This document shows positions 34,705-44,037 of a stretch of DNA of 64,000 nucleotides, piece after piece. How positions within the stretch are numbered: the first letter of the stretch is position 1; every line of letters starts with the position of its first letter. Location: positions 1 through 64,000 of the forward strand of contig JAFGDY010000237.1 in the NCBI GenBank assembly GCA_016931895.1, given 5' to 3'. The stretch is from Anaerolineae bacterium (GTDB lineage Bacteria > Chloroflexota > Anaerolineae > 4572-78 > J111). The notes below the pieces were generated by a model, which saw only the letters and a program-made list of their open reading frames with translations, did not search any database and had not been told where the DNA came from. Made by a program: the position numbers and the translations under genes.

Positions 34705-36540
34705 ATGCCAGGTATCGTATGTTTGCTATACCAGAAGCGTTTGATTTTTCTCTTTGTAGTTATGCTTCTGAGTTTTAGCCTTGCCTGTGGTTTAGGTGTT
34801 CCCGGTATTGAGAGTGACCAAAAGGCCCCTCCAGCAGCGACAGAAGCTTTTGATAACAGGGGCGGTTCCTTGCCCAGTGATGACAACCCGGCCGCTATTA
34901 ACGAATCTGCGACCAACAATGAGGCTTCTGAAACCCCTCAAACCGAAGAAACCGCCACAGATACAACTAAAGAAACCCAACCTGATCAAAATCTGGCCAA
35001 AGAGCAGGTTTTGATTTTGCCGGGAGGCAATCCGCCAACTTTTGATCCTCACCTGAGCGGCGACGCCACCTCGGCTGAGTACGTGGTAGAGATTTTTAGC
35101 GGCCTGATGGCCTACGATCCTGCCTTAAACCTGATCCCCGATCTGGCCGAAAGTTACGAAATCTCCGACGACGGGCTGGTATACACCTTCAACATCAGAC
35201 CCGAAGCCAAATTCCAGGACGGCAAACCCGTCCGCGCCCAAGATTTTAAGTGGTCGTTTGAGCGAGCCTGCGACCCGGCCACTCGTTCCTACACTGCCGA
35301 TACCTACCTGGGCGACATTGTGGGCTGCCGGGATAAATTACAAGATAGAGCCGATGAAGTGGCCGGCGTGGTCGTAATTGACGACCTGACCCTTCAACTG
35401 ACCATTGATGAACCCAAAAGCTTCTTTCTGGCCAAAATGACCTATCCCACCGCTTACGTGTTGGACCGGGAGAACGTTGAAATGGGCGGCCCCACCTGGT
35501 TCACCGAACCGAACGGCAGCGGGCCTTTTAAACTATCGCTACCCAATCCCAATCTGATTGTTTTGGAAAAAAACCAAAATTTCTATCGAGACCCCCAGCC
35601 GGTGCTGGGCCGCGTACTTTACCTGGTGAATGTGCCCGTTGATTTGAGAACAGGCTACGAAAAAGGATTTCCTCCAAAAATTGTGGAGGCGTTGGAATTG
35701 CCCGACAAAGCCACCTACGATATTATACCCGTAAGCCTGTCGGATTATGCCCGGGTTACAGACCCCAATAACGCCGTTAGCGGCGAATTTGTGTCAACCA
35801 ACGCCTTGAGCGTGTTTTACATTGGCTTTAATGTCAGGCAGCCCCCCTTTGATGATGTTAAAATTCGCCAGGCCCTTAACCTGGGGCTGGACAAAGAGCG
35901 GGTGGTCAAAGCCATTTATCGAGGCACCGTGCCCGTGGCCAACGGCATTGTGCCGCCCGGCATGCCGGACTATGATAATCCCGACCTGAAAGGTTATGAG
36001 TTTGACCCAGAACGCGCCCTGGCATTAATTGCCCAGTCATCCTACGGCGATGTAGCCCAGTTGCCGCCAATAACCTTGCACGTGAGCGGCGCGGGGGATA
36101 TTGTGGAAGCCCTGGTTAAATCTTACGAACAAAACCTGGGATTACAGATTGAGGTAGAAGAACTGCCCTGGGCCGAATTTTTGCAAGATTTGAACCGGCC
36201 CGACAGCCCTTATCAAATGTACCAACTCGGCTGGATTGCGGACTATCCTGACCCGCAGAATTTTTTGGAAATTCTCTTCCATTCTGATAGCGCCCAGAAT
36301 CACGGCGGTTATAGCAACCCGGCCGTGGACGTTCTGCTGAACGAGGCGCGAGGCGCCCAAGATGCTAACGAGCGTTTGGCCCTCTACCAACAGGCCGAAC
36401 AGCTCATCCTGGACGACGCCGTCTGGATTCCATTGACCTTTGACGTGGAAAACTGGCTGGTAAAACCCTATGTGCAAAATTACCAGATTCCGCCAATCAA
36501 GGTACCAAAGTTTCAACATATCTTAATTGCTGAACATTAA
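34705..36540 (+). CDS. Peptide-type ABC substrate-binding lipoprotein 1
   Basis: 611 residues of the SBP_bac_5 family. The lipobox FSLACG follows a hydrophobic stretch, then an acidic Thr/Glu linker of about 70 residues, then the family opening PGGNPPTFDPHLSGDATSAEYV and the hallmark DGLVYTFNIRPEAKFQDGKPVRAQDFKWSFER (shown in part). It should sit on the outer face of the membrane and feed the permease pair encoded downstream. The ATG at 34705 with GGAG nine bases upstream gives the signal peptide; a start at 34594 would bury it. It is the first of two tandem paralogues. Confidence 0.88.
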   Translation: MPGIVCLLYQKRLIFLFVVMLLSFSLACGLGVPGIESDQKAPPAATEAFDNRGGSLPSDDNPAAINESATNNEASETPQTEETATDTTKETQPDQNLAKEQVLILPGGNPPTFDPHLSGDATSAEYVVEIFSGLMAYDPALNLIPDLAESYEISDDGLVYTFNIRPEAKFQDGKPVRAQDFKWSFERACDPATRSYTADTYLGDIVGCRDKLQDRADEVAGVVVIDDLTLQLTIDEPKSFFLAKMTYPTAYVLDRENVEMGGPTWFTEPNGSGPFKLSLPNPNLIVLEKNQNFYRDPQPVLGRVLYLVNVPVDLRTGYEKGFPPKIVEALELPDKATYDIIPVSLSDYARVTDPNNAVSGEFVSTNALSVFYIGFNVRQPPFDDVKIRQALNLGLDKERVVKAIYRGTVPVANGIVPPGMPDYDNPDLKGYEFDPERALALIAQSSYGDVAQLPPITLHVSGAGDIVEALVKSYEQNLGLQIEVEELPWAEFLQDLNRPDSPYQMYQLGWIADYPDPQNFLEILFHSDSAQNHGGYSNPAVDVLLNEARGAQDANERLALYQQAEQLILDDAVWIPLTFDVENWLVKPYVQNYQIPPIKVPKFQHILIAEH

Positions 36541-36548
36541 AAATTGAG

Positions 36549-38390
36549 ATGAGGTTTCGGATTAATTCAGGGCCTGGCGCAGCAGCTTTACCGCATTGGC
36601 CGCGTTTCATGCCGTTTGCGGGAGCGGTTTTACTTTTGAGTTTTGGGCTGGCCTGTAGTTCGGGGCTTTTGGGTGGCCCCAACAACCGTCCGGCCAGCAC
36701 CAGAGTTTCAGAAAACAGCGTCTCGCCTACTTCCACCAGCACCAGCACGCCTGAACCTGCTTCCCCCACCTCGACCCCTGAGCCAGCGACAGAAACCCCG
36801 GAAGTTACGGAGGAACCCACCTTTACGCCCACCGTTACGCCAACGCCTACGCTCAATCTGGCCGACCGGCAAGTTTTGCATTTGCCCAGCGCCAAACCTA
36901 CCACCCTGGATCCGCACCTGACTGGCGATGCATTTTCGTTTGAATACATTGTGGAGATATTCAGCGGCCTGATGGCCTATGACCCTGAACTAAACTTGAT
37001 GCCGGACCTGGCCGAGAGTTACAACATTTCCCCCGATGGTTTGGTTTACACCTTCAGGCTCAGACCGGAAGCTCAATTTCATAACGGCCAACCCATCCGC
37101 GCCCAAGATTTTAAATGGTCGTTTGAGCGAGCCTGCGACCCGGCGACCGGCTCCCACACCGCCGGCACCTACCTGGGCGATATTGTGGGCTGCCGGGAAA
37201 AATTGCAAGGCCAGGTTAACGAAGTAAGAGGCGTAGCGGTGGTAGACGACCGGACCCTTCAACTGACCATTGACGAACCCAAGGGCTTTTTTCTGGCCAA
37301 AATGGCCTACCCCACCGCTTACGTGCTCGACCGGCAAAATGTGGAATCCGGCGGCGCAACCTGGTTCACGCAGCCAAACGGCAGCGGGCCGTTCAAACTC
37401 TCTCTTTTAGGCCAAAACATGATTGTGCTGGAAAAAAACCAGAACTATTACCGGGAGCCAAAACCCATTCTGAAGCAAATTACGTGCTTTTTTAATATCC
37501 CCCTTGACCTGCTGAGCGGTTACGAAAAAGGATTGGGCTTGCTGGGACGGCCGGAGGGGGTGACTTATGATATTATCCAGGTCAGCAATAATAATTTAGC
37601 TACAGTGGCCGATCCAAACAACCCTCTCAGTCAGGAACTGGTATCGGTCAATTTGTTGAGCGTCAATTATATCGGTTTTAACGTTCAGCAGCCGCCCTTT
37701 GACAACGTTAAAATTCGCCAGGCCCTTAACCTGGCCCTGGATAAACGAACGATTGTGAAAGCGGTGCAGGGCAATGTATACGTGGCCAACGGCATTGTGC
37801 CCCTGAACATGCCCGGTTATCAAAATCCTGACTTGAGCGATTATGAATTCGATCTGGAGCATGCTCTGGATTTGATTGCAGAATCCTCTTACGGGGATGT
37901 TAGTCAATTGCCCCCTCTCACCCTGCACGTGGGCACTGGCGCCGGAAATCTCTACCAAACCATTGCCGCTTCTTACCGGACAAATTTGGGGTTAGAAATC
38001 AGGGTAGAGCAGGTACCCTTTCCTGAATTTTTGGCCAATTTGAATCGGCCTGATACCCCTTATCAAATGTACTACCTGGGTTGGGTGGCCGACTACCCCG
38101 ACCCCCAGAATTTTTTGGAAGTACTGTTTCATTCTAAAAGCGCCCAAAACTACGGCCGGTATCACAATCCGGTGGTAGACGATCTCTTGAATGAGGCTCG
38201 AGGCACGCAAAATATACCGGAACGTTTGGCCCTGTACCGACAAGTCGAACAACTCATCCTGGACGATGCGGCCTGGATTCCACTTTATTTTGAAGTTGAA
38301 AACTGGTTGATCAAGCCTTATGTAAAAAATTTCCGGATTCCACCGATTAAAGTACCAAAGTTTCAGTATGTCTATATTGAAGCCCTCTAA
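36549..38390 (+). CDS. Peptide-type ABC substrate-binding lipoprotein 2 (tandem duplicate)
   Basis: 613 residues, strongly similar to the preceding product over the whole binding domain (EYIVEIFSGLMAYDPELNLMPDLAESY; GSGPFKLSLLGQNMIVLEKN; QMYYLGWVADYPDPQNFLEVLFHS in part). Lipobox GLACSSG and Thr/Pro-rich linker differ. It begins eight bases after the first copy, clearly one transcript. Differences cluster in the linker and around residues 330-370, so the two may bind different ligands. Confidence 0.88.
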   Translation: MRFRINSGPGAAALPHWPRFMPFAGAVLLLSFGLACSSGLLGGPNNRPASTRVSENSVSPTSTSTSTPEPASPTSTPEPATETPEVTEEPTFTPTVTPTPTLNLADRQVLHLPSAKPTTLDPHLTGDAFSFEYIVEIFSGLMAYDPELNLMPDLAESYNISPDGLVYTFRLRPEAQFHNGQPIRAQDFKWSFERACDPATGSHTAGTYLGDIVGCREKLQGQVNEVRGVAVVDDRTLQLTIDEPKGFFLAKMAYPTAYVLDRQNVESGGATWFTQPNGSGPFKLSLLGQNMIVLEKNQNYYREPKPILKQITCFFNIPLDLLSGYEKGLGLLGRPEGVTYDIIQVSNNNLATVADPNNPLSQELVSVNLLSVNYIGFNVQQPPFDNVKIRQALNLALDKRTIVKAVQGNVYVANGIVPLNMPGYQNPDLSDYEFDLEHALDLIAESSYGDVSQLPPLTLHVGTGAGNLYQTIAASYRTNLGLEIRVEQVPFPEFLANLNRPDTPYQMYYLGWVADYPDPQNFLEVLFHSKSAQNYGRYHNPVVDDLLNEARGTQNIPERLALYRQVEQLILDDAAWIPLYFEVENWLIKPYVKNFRIPPIKVPKFQYVYIEAL

Positions 38391-38442
38391 GGCGTTACAC
38401 CTGACACCTAATACGTGACACTATTTTTTAAGGGAGACCTGT

Positions 38443-39456
38443 ATGGCCACTTTACTTGAAGTAAAAAACTTAACCACTCAATTTTTTACCCAAGACGGCG
38501 TGGTGCATGCCGTTAATGGGATTGACTACACCCTGGACGAAGGCGAGACGCTGGGCATTGTGGGTGAAAGCGGTTGCGGTAAGAGCGTTAGTGTAATGTC
38601 ACTCATTCGTCTGATTCCCTCGCCGCCCGGTAAAGTTGTAGCGGGCGAAGTGCTTTTTGAAAACCGCAACCTGCTCAAAATCAGCAACGATGAAATCCGC
38701 TCTATTCGGGGCAACAAAATCTCGATGATCTTTCAAGACCCGATGACGTCTCTCAATCCTGTTTTAACGGTAGGGCGTCAGATCAGTGAAGCCCTGGAAC
38801 TTCACCTGGGGATGGATAAAAAACAGGCCCGCACCAGAGCCATTGAGTTATTGCAACTGGTTGGCATCCCCTCCGCCGCAGACAGGATTGATGATTATCC
38901 CCATCAATTCTCCGGCGGGATGCGCCAGCGGGCGATGATTGCCATGGGCCTTTCTTGTAACCCACAACTCCTTATCGCCGATGAGCCGACCACGGCTCTG
39001 GATGTTACCATTCAAGCCCAGATTGTGGACCTGGTGAAACGGCTGCGGGATGAATTGGGCATGGCCATTATCTGGATTACCCACGATCTGGGCGTGGTAG
39101 CCGGGTTGGCCGACAGAGTGATTGTGATGTACGCCGGTTATATTGTTGAAGAAGCGCCGGTTAAAGAGTTATACCTGAATCCTCGCCATCCCTACACCAT
39201 CGGTCTGCTGGGGTCTCTCCCCCGCCTGGATGAAGAACGGCCCAAACAACTCAAATCCATTGAGGGCCTTCCGCCAGATTTAATCAATCTGCCCCCAGGA
39301 TGTCCCTTCTATGAACGCTGCAACTACCGCATTGAGATATGCACCCGCGAGATGCCCCCCTTAAAGACCACTGGTATCAATCACAAAGTGGCCTGCCACG
39401 TAGATGTAGTCACGGCTCAACCAACAGTTGAGCAGCCCTATCAAGAAGTAGTTTAG
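38443..39456 (+). CDS. oppD: Oligopeptide ABC transporter ATPase (OppD-like)
   Basis: 337 residues. Walker [10 protein letters not shown] (about residues 41-49), Q-loop [11 protein letters not shown], signature [15 protein letters not shown], Walker [13 protein letters not shown] and H-loop ITHDLG are intact. The C-terminal oligo_HPY domain ([12 protein letters not shown] ... [15 protein letters not shown]) has the Cys cluster that in some members holds an iron-sulfur cluster. It powers the OppB-OppC channel together with the next gene product. AGGGAG precedes the ATG. Confidence 0.95.
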   Translation: MATLLEVKNLTTQFFTQDGVVHAVNGIDYTLDEGETLGIVGESGCGKSVSVMSLIRLIPSPPGKVVAGEVLFENRNLLKISNDEIRSIRGNKISMIFQDPMTSLNPVLTVGRQISEALELHLGMDKKQARTRAIELLQLVGIPSAADRIDDYPHQFSGGMRQRAMIAMGLSCNPQLLIADEPTTALDVTIQAQIVDLVKRLRDELGMAIIWITHDLGVVAGLADRVIVMYAGYIVEEAPVKELYLNPRHPYTIGLLGSLPRLDEERPKQLKSIEGLPPDLINLPPGCPFYERCNYRIEICTREMPPLKTTGINHKVACHVDVVTAQPTVEQPYQEVV

Positions 39457-39480
39457 TTCTGTAATTGAGGCAAGAAAAAC

Positions 39481-40521
39481 ATGACCACAAACGGTAACGG
39501 TAAACACCAAACCCTCCTCAGCGTAAAAAATCTAAAAATGTACTTCCCTATCACCAAGGGAATTATTTTCCAAAAGCATGTGGGAGACATCAAAGCCGTA
39601 GACGATATCACCTTTGAGGTTAAAAAAGGTGAAACCCTGGGCCTGGTGGGCGAAAGCGGCTGCGGCAAAAGCACAACGGGCCGGGCCATTCTGCAACTCT
39701 ACCGGCCCACAGCCGGTTCGGTTATTTTTGAGGATAAGGAACTAACCACCCTCAAGGGCGAAGGAATGCGCCGCATGCGCCGTCACATCCAAATGATCTT
39801 TCAAGACCCCTATGCCTCCTTGAATCCCCGCATGACGGTGGGCAGCATTATTGGCGAGCCGCTGGAAGTGCATAATCTTTTAAGCGGCAAGGCTCGCCGG
39901 GAGCGAGTCAAAGAATTGCTGGAAATTGTAGGGTTGAACCCCTACTTTATCAACCGCTACCCTCACGAATTTTCCGGCGGCCAGCGGCAGCGCATTGGCG
40001 TAGCCCGCGCCCTGGCCGTGCAGCCAGATTTTATTGTGTGCGATGAGCCGATTTCCGCGCTCGATGTGTCCATTCAGGCTCAAGTGATTAATCTATTGAA
40101 ACGGCTGCAAGAAGAGTTCAACCTGACCTACCTTTTCATTGCCCATGACCTGTCGGTGGTGCGCCACATCAGCGACAGAGTGGCCGTGATGTACCTGGGC
40201 AAAATTATGGAAAAAACCGACCGCACCACCCTTTACGAAAACCCGCTGCATCCGTATACCCAGGCCTTGCTCCTGGCTGTGCCTATTCCCGACCCCATCG
40301 CCGAGGCAGAACGAGAGAAACGCCGGGTTATTTTACAGGGCGATGTGCCCAGCCCGGCCAATCCGCCCAAAGGCTGCAACTTCTGCACCCGCTGCCCGGC
40401 TAAATCGCGCGTGATGCAAACATACGGCATTGACTGCGCTATGGTTGAACCCAAATTCAGTGAGGTGGAAGCGGGTCATTGGGTGGCCTGCCATCTGTTT
40501 GATAGTTGCCAACCGTCATAA
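39481..40521 (+). CDS. oppF: Oligopeptide ABC transporter ATPase (OppF-like)
   Basis: 346 residues. Walker [11 protein letters not shown]-loop [16 protein letters not shown], signature [15 protein letters not shown], Walker [13 protein letters not shown] and H-loop IAHDLS are intact, and it has an oligo_HPY tail with CNFCTRCP. It forms the second half of the ATPase heterodimer. It follows oppD by 24 bases. Confidence 0.95.
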   Translation: MTTNGNGKHQTLLSVKNLKMYFPITKGIIFQKHVGDIKAVDDITFEVKKGETLGLVGESGCGKSTTGRAILQLYRPTAGSVIFEDKELTTLKGEGMRRMRRHIQMIFQDPYASLNPRMTVGSIIGEPLEVHNLLSGKARRERVKELLEIVGLNPYFINRYPHEFSGGQRQRIGVARALAVQPDFIVCDEPISALDVSIQAQVINLLKRLQEEFNLTYLFIAHDLSVVRHISDRVAVMYLGKIMEKTDRTTLYENPLHPYTQALLLAVPIPDPIAEAEREKRRVILQGDVPSPANPPKGCNFCTRCPAKSRVMQTYGIDCAMVEPKFSEVEAGHWVACHLFDSCQPS

Positions 40522-40779
40522 TAACGGGTTGCCCTATAGAACGGACAATAATCTGTTCTACAAAAAATGTAAGTTTTGTGATACGGAAATTTTGGCCTGT
40601 ATCAAGAAAGGAGGTGATGAAAAAATTTGATTGTCTGATTGGCAATGCGGCTGAGTAAGGCGGTCAGGGTAGGTTGGGCCGGTTGCTTACCGCAAAAATG
40701 TACATTTTTGATGATGGAAAGATGGCCAACTGTTTTGGCCAAAACAGTTAGTTAATTTTTTAGGTAAGAGGAGATAAGA
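40522..40779. other. Palindrome-rich spacer between oppF and the third binding protein
   Basis: It contains an imperfect dyad TAGAACGGA ... TCTGTTCTA (40538-40561), a full anti-Shine-Dalgarno complement AAAGGAGGTGATG at 40607-40619 with a 13-codon reading frame, an 18-bp perfect palindrome (40693-40710) and a 22-bp perfect palindrome (40728-40749) followed by AGTTAATTTTTT. The last could be a terminator or an operator for the gene at 40780. Confidence 0.55.
40728..40760 (+). terminator. Candidate terminator or operator upstream of the third binding protein
   Basis: AACTGTTTTGG and CCAAAACAGTT abut as a perfect 22-bp palindrome, then TTAATTTTTT. As RNA it makes a 9-bp stem with a GGCC loop; as DNA it would suit a dimeric regulator. 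Which applies cannot be decided here. Confidence 0.45.
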
Positions 40780-42645
40780 ATGATGTTTTCCAAAAAGACC
40801 CTTTTATTTTTGGTAGTCGTAGCTCTGTTGGGCGTGATCGCGGCTCAATGCGGCGCTCAACCAGAACCGCAAACTATTGTGGAAACGGTCATCGTTGAAA
40901 AAGAAGTGCAAGGCGAAACTGTGACCGTGGTAGAAACGGTTGAAGTAGTCAAGGAAGTAGAAGTTGAAAAGGTCGTTGAAGTAGCTCCCGAAGACCCCGA
41001 TGCTGGACGTGTCAGACTGGATGCAGTAACCGGAACTGAACCTCCCAGCCTTGATCCTTCGTTGGCAACAGACACTACCTCCATCTTCTACATTCGCCAG
41101 ATGTTTACGGGTTTAGCCAGCTTTGATGAGGACGCCAATGTGGTGCCGGCCCTGGCTACCGACTGGAGTGTATCGGATGATGGTTTGATCTGGACCTTCA
41201 ATTTGCGGGATGACATCCACTGGGTTCATCGTGATCCCAACACCGGCGAGTTTGAGGATTTGGGAGTAGTGACGGCTCAGGATGTGGTTTACGGCGTATT
41301 GCGCACGCTAGACCCCAACTCAGCTTCAGACTATGCCTATGTGCTGTATGTGATTGCCGGCGCTGAAGAATTCAATACCGCCGATCCCGGTGCCGAAGAC
41401 TTTGAAGACATCAAGGCGGCCGTTGGCGTGAGCGCGCCGGACGATACCACTGTTGAATTCACGCTGAAAGAACCGGCGGCCTACTTCCCCTCCATCGCGG
41501 CTATGTGGGTCACCTTCCCGGAACCGCAAGCAGCCATCGAGTCATGGGGCGATAACTGGACCGAGGCCGGCCTGATTGTGACCAACGGCCCCTACACCCT
41601 GAAGGAGTGGACCCACGGCTCAGAAATCTGGATCGAAAAGAACCCGTTGTGGGTAGATGCCGATAGCGTCCAGATCGAGTTGTTTGGCGGCCCCATTATT
41701 CAAGAAGCTTCTACCGTCCAATCAATGTACGAAAATAATGAAGTGGATATGATGGCCGATCCCGGTTGGGGTCCTCCCCTGCCCGACATGGATCGCATCA
41801 AGGCCGATCCGCAACTCAGCCAGGAACTCTTGATTGCGCCGCGCCTGTGCACCTACTACTACGGCTTTGTCAATTCCAAGCCGCCGTTTGACAATGTGCT
41901 GGTGCGCAAAGCCTTTGCCGCCGCCATTGACCGCCAGAGCTTGATTGACAACGTAACCAAGGGCGACCAGTTGCCGGCCCACTCCTTTGCCCCGCCGGGC
42001 ATCTTTGGCAACGTAGCTACCGATTTTGACATCGGCGGGTGGATGGTTGAAGCGAATTATGCCGACCAGGTGGCCCAGGCCCAGGCCTGGCTGGCCGAAG
42101 CGGGTTATCCCGACGGCGAGGGTCTTGACATTGTGCTGATGTACAACACCTCTGAAGCGCATGCCCAGATTGCCCAGGCCGTCCAGGCGATGTGGCAAGA
42201 AGCCTTCCCCAAGGCCACGATGACCATTGAAAATCAGGAATGGGCCGTTTACCTGAAGACTTTGCTGCCTGAATCGCCTGATGAGGAGAAGCCCAATGTT
42301 TATCGCCTGGGTTGGTGCGCGGACTATCCTGACAGCAACAACTGGCTGAACGAGGTCTTCAACTCCAAGAGCGGCCAGAACTATGCCAAGTTCAACAATC
42401 CCGACTTTGACGCCCTGGTTGAAGAAGCCGCTTTTGAGCCAGACCCGGCCAAACGCCTGGAGTTGTACAAGCAGGCTGAGACCATCTTCATTGACGAGGA
42501 AGCGGCCATCGCGCCCCTCTACTACTACACTTACGTCCGGCTGTACAAGCCTTGGGTCACCCCGGTCATCAGCCCGGTTACCGGCGACCCCATTGCCGAG
42601 TGGAAGATTGATTGGGAAGCCAAAAAAGCCGCTCTCGGTGAGTAA
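40780..42645 (+). CDS. oppA: Peptide-type ABC substrate-binding lipoprotein 3
   Basis: 621 residues, SBP_bac_5 family. A short signal with lipobox-like GVIAAQCGAQ is followed by a Val/Glu repeat linker (VETVIVEKEVQGETVTVVETV...), a style common in Chloroflexota binding proteins, and a domain opening TEPPSLDPSLATDTTSIFYI. KPPFDNVLVRKAFAAAIDR and YRLGWCADYPDSNNWLNEVF are family blocks. It is only distantly related to the two copies upstream. AGAGGAG precedes two adjacent ATGs. A very strong hairpin follows it, as often seen when binding protein must exceed permease. Confidence 0.92.
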   Translation: MMFSKKTLLFLVVVALLGVIAAQCGAQPEPQTIVETVIVEKEVQGETVTVVETVEVVKEVEVEKVVEVAPEDPDAGRVRLDAVTGTEPPSLDPSLATDTTSIFYIRQMFTGLASFDEDANVVPALATDWSVSDDGLIWTFNLRDDIHWVHRDPNTGEFEDLGVVTAQDVVYGVLRTLDPNSASDYAYVLYVIAGAEEFNTADPGAEDFEDIKAAVGVSAPDDTTVEFTLKEPAAYFPSIAAMWVTFPEPQAAIESWGDNWTEAGLIVTNGPYTLKEWTHGSEIWIEKNPLWVDADSVQIELFGGPIIQEASTVQSMYENNEVDMMADPGWGPPLPDMDRIKADPQLSQELLIAPRLCTYYYGFVNSKPPFDNVLVRKAFAAAIDRQSLIDNVTKGDQLPAHSFAPPGIFGNVATDFDIGGWMVEANYADQVAQAQAWLAEAGYPDGEGLDIVLMYNTSEAHAQIAQAVQAMWQEAFPKATMTIENQEWAVYLKTLLPESPDEEKPNVYRLGWCADYPDSNNWLNEVFNSKSGQNYAKFNNPDFDALVEEAAFEPDPAKRLELYKQAETIFIDEEAAIAPLYYYTYVRLYKPWVTPVISPVTGDPIAEWKIDWEAKKAALGE

Positions 42646-42688
42646 CTTTTAATTTATCCTTTCCAAAACAAAAGGTAAGGAACATCAT

Positions 42689-42728
42689 AGCGACGCAGTT
42701 TTGCCGGTAACGGTAAAACTGCGTCGCT
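42689..42728 (+). other. 18-bp hairpin between binding protein and permease genes
   Basis: Arms 42689-42706 and 42711-42728 pair over 18 bp (one G-U) around GTAA, a GNRA tetraloop. No U-tract follows. Such structures typically protect the upstream mRNA from 3' exonucleases and lower expression of downstream genes. Confidence 0.75.
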
Positions 42729-42739
42729 CAAAACAATTA

Positions 42740-42802
42740 AAACGTAAAAGGTGAAACGTGAGGAGTCAATAAGATTTGTCACGTTCTACGTTTCACGTTT
42801 TT
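42740..42802. repeat. Imperfect inverted repeat with GTGAAACGT half-sites
   Basis: GTGAAACGT (42751-42759) faces ACGTTTCAC (42788-42796), within arms of about 22 bases that pair imperfectly (AAAACGT ... ACGTTTT). The half-site resembles half of a ParB parS site but the full 16-bp palindrome is absent. Confidence 0.55.
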
Positions 42803-42827
42803 GGCAAAAACTGGAAAGGAGTACGCT

Positions 42828-43919
42828 ATGTTTGCTTACATTGTCCGTCGCCTGCTCTGGTCTATTCCGGTAATATTATTATTGGCTTTTGCTATTTTTG
42901 CCCTGATGAGGGCCATTCCCGGCGGCCCCTTTGATTTTGTAGGTGATAAAAGTCTGCCCAAAGCCGTGCGGCAAAACCTGGAACGCCGGCATCACCTGGA
43001 CTGGCCCCTGGGTTGGCAATTTTCCTCTTACATTTTGGGCGATGATGTAACCGGGGTTATTTGCCGGGGTCTCTATTTTGTGCCCGGTTGTGACATTGTC
43101 CAGGAATCGGCCGGTTTGGGCGTTTCTCAGGGCCTTATCCGGGGCGACCTGGGCATGGCCTTAAAACTGCGCGGTCGAACGGTCAATGATTTGGTCAAGG
43201 AGTCCTTCCCCATTTCCTTTCAACTGGGTATGATTGCCATGACCCTGGCCGTGTTGATCGGTATCCCGGCCGGAATCATTGCCGCGCTCAAACAAAATAC
43301 CTGGATTGACTATTCCAGCAGCTTTGTGGCTGTGGTTGGACTTTCCATTCCCAACCTGGTCTTAGGCCCGCTGCTGATCTGGATCTTTCCTCTAACCCTG
43401 GGCCGGCTCTATCCCGACCTTTTTGGCTGGATTCCCATTGCTACCTGGGGGGCCAAACCGCCCTTTTTATTGGGCCTTTTCCCTACCTCATTGGGGCCAA
43501 CTTTTTGGGCCCACGCTCTCTTACCGGCCATTGCCCTGGGTACGGCGTTCTCGGCGGCCATTGCCCGGCTGACCCGCGCCAGCCTGCTGCAAATCATTCG
43601 GGAGGATTACATTCGTACTGCCCGAGCCAAGGGATTGCATGAACGGACCGTCATCGTCATCCACGCCCTCAAAAACAGCCTGATCCCGGTGATTACCGTA
43701 CTGGGCCCCCTGCTGGTGGCCGTGGTCACCGGCACGTTTGTGGTGGAGCAAATCTTTGGCATCCCGGGGATGGGCAAACACTTTGTCACCAGTATCGGTA
43801 ACCGCGACTATCCCATTATTACCGGCGTCACGCTCATCTACGCCGTTTTACTGGTTTTGGCTAATCTGGCCGTAGACATCATCTATGGCTGGCTCGATCC
43901 ACGTATTCGTTATGACTAA
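42828..43919 (+). CDS. oppB: Oligopeptide ABC transporter permease (OppB-like)
   Basis: 363 residues with six membrane helices. The N-terminal MFAYIVRRLLWSIPVILLL and the EAA-loop region ASLLQIIREDYIRTARAKGLHERTV are characteristic of DppB/OppB. The EQIFGIPGMGKHF block and the ending IIYGWLDPRIRYD confirm it. A longer than usual loop (residues about 55-110, with Cys near VICRGLYFVPGCD) lies outside. AAAGGAG precedes the ATG at 42828. Confidence 0.95.
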   Translation: MFAYIVRRLLWSIPVILLLAFAIFALMRAIPGGPFDFVGDKSLPKAVRQNLERRHHLDWPLGWQFSSYILGDDVTGVICRGLYFVPGCDIVQESAGLGVSQGLIRGDLGMALKLRGRTVNDLVKESFPISFQLGMIAMTLAVLIGIPAGIIAALKQNTWIDYSSSFVAVVGLSIPNLVLGPLLIWIFPLTLGRLYPDLFGWIPIATWGAKPPFLLGLFPTSLGPTFWAHALLPAIALGTAFSAAIARLTRASLLQIIREDYIRTARAKGLHERTVIVIHALKNSLIPVITVLGPLLVAVVTGTFVVEQIFGIPGMGKHFVTSIGNRDYPIITGVTLIYAVLLVLANLAVDIIYGWLDPRIRYD

Positions 43920-44037
43920 AGACCGTAAATTAAATAACTTCCACGTTTTTGTCGCTCTCAAACTCAAATTGGGAACGAGAAAAGTTAATTTTAGTCCTAA
44001 TCCTATCCACATTTAGAGAGGGAGTATAAAGTGACTT

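Noticed and set aside
42751-42796. parS site
   Set aside because: Only half-sites GTGAAACGT and ACGTTTCAC about 30 bases apart; the 16-bp parS palindrome is missing.
44001-44016. DnaA box
   Set aside because: CTATCCACA is one mismatch from consensus and alone; other single matches (4491, 9187) are also isolated. No cluster.
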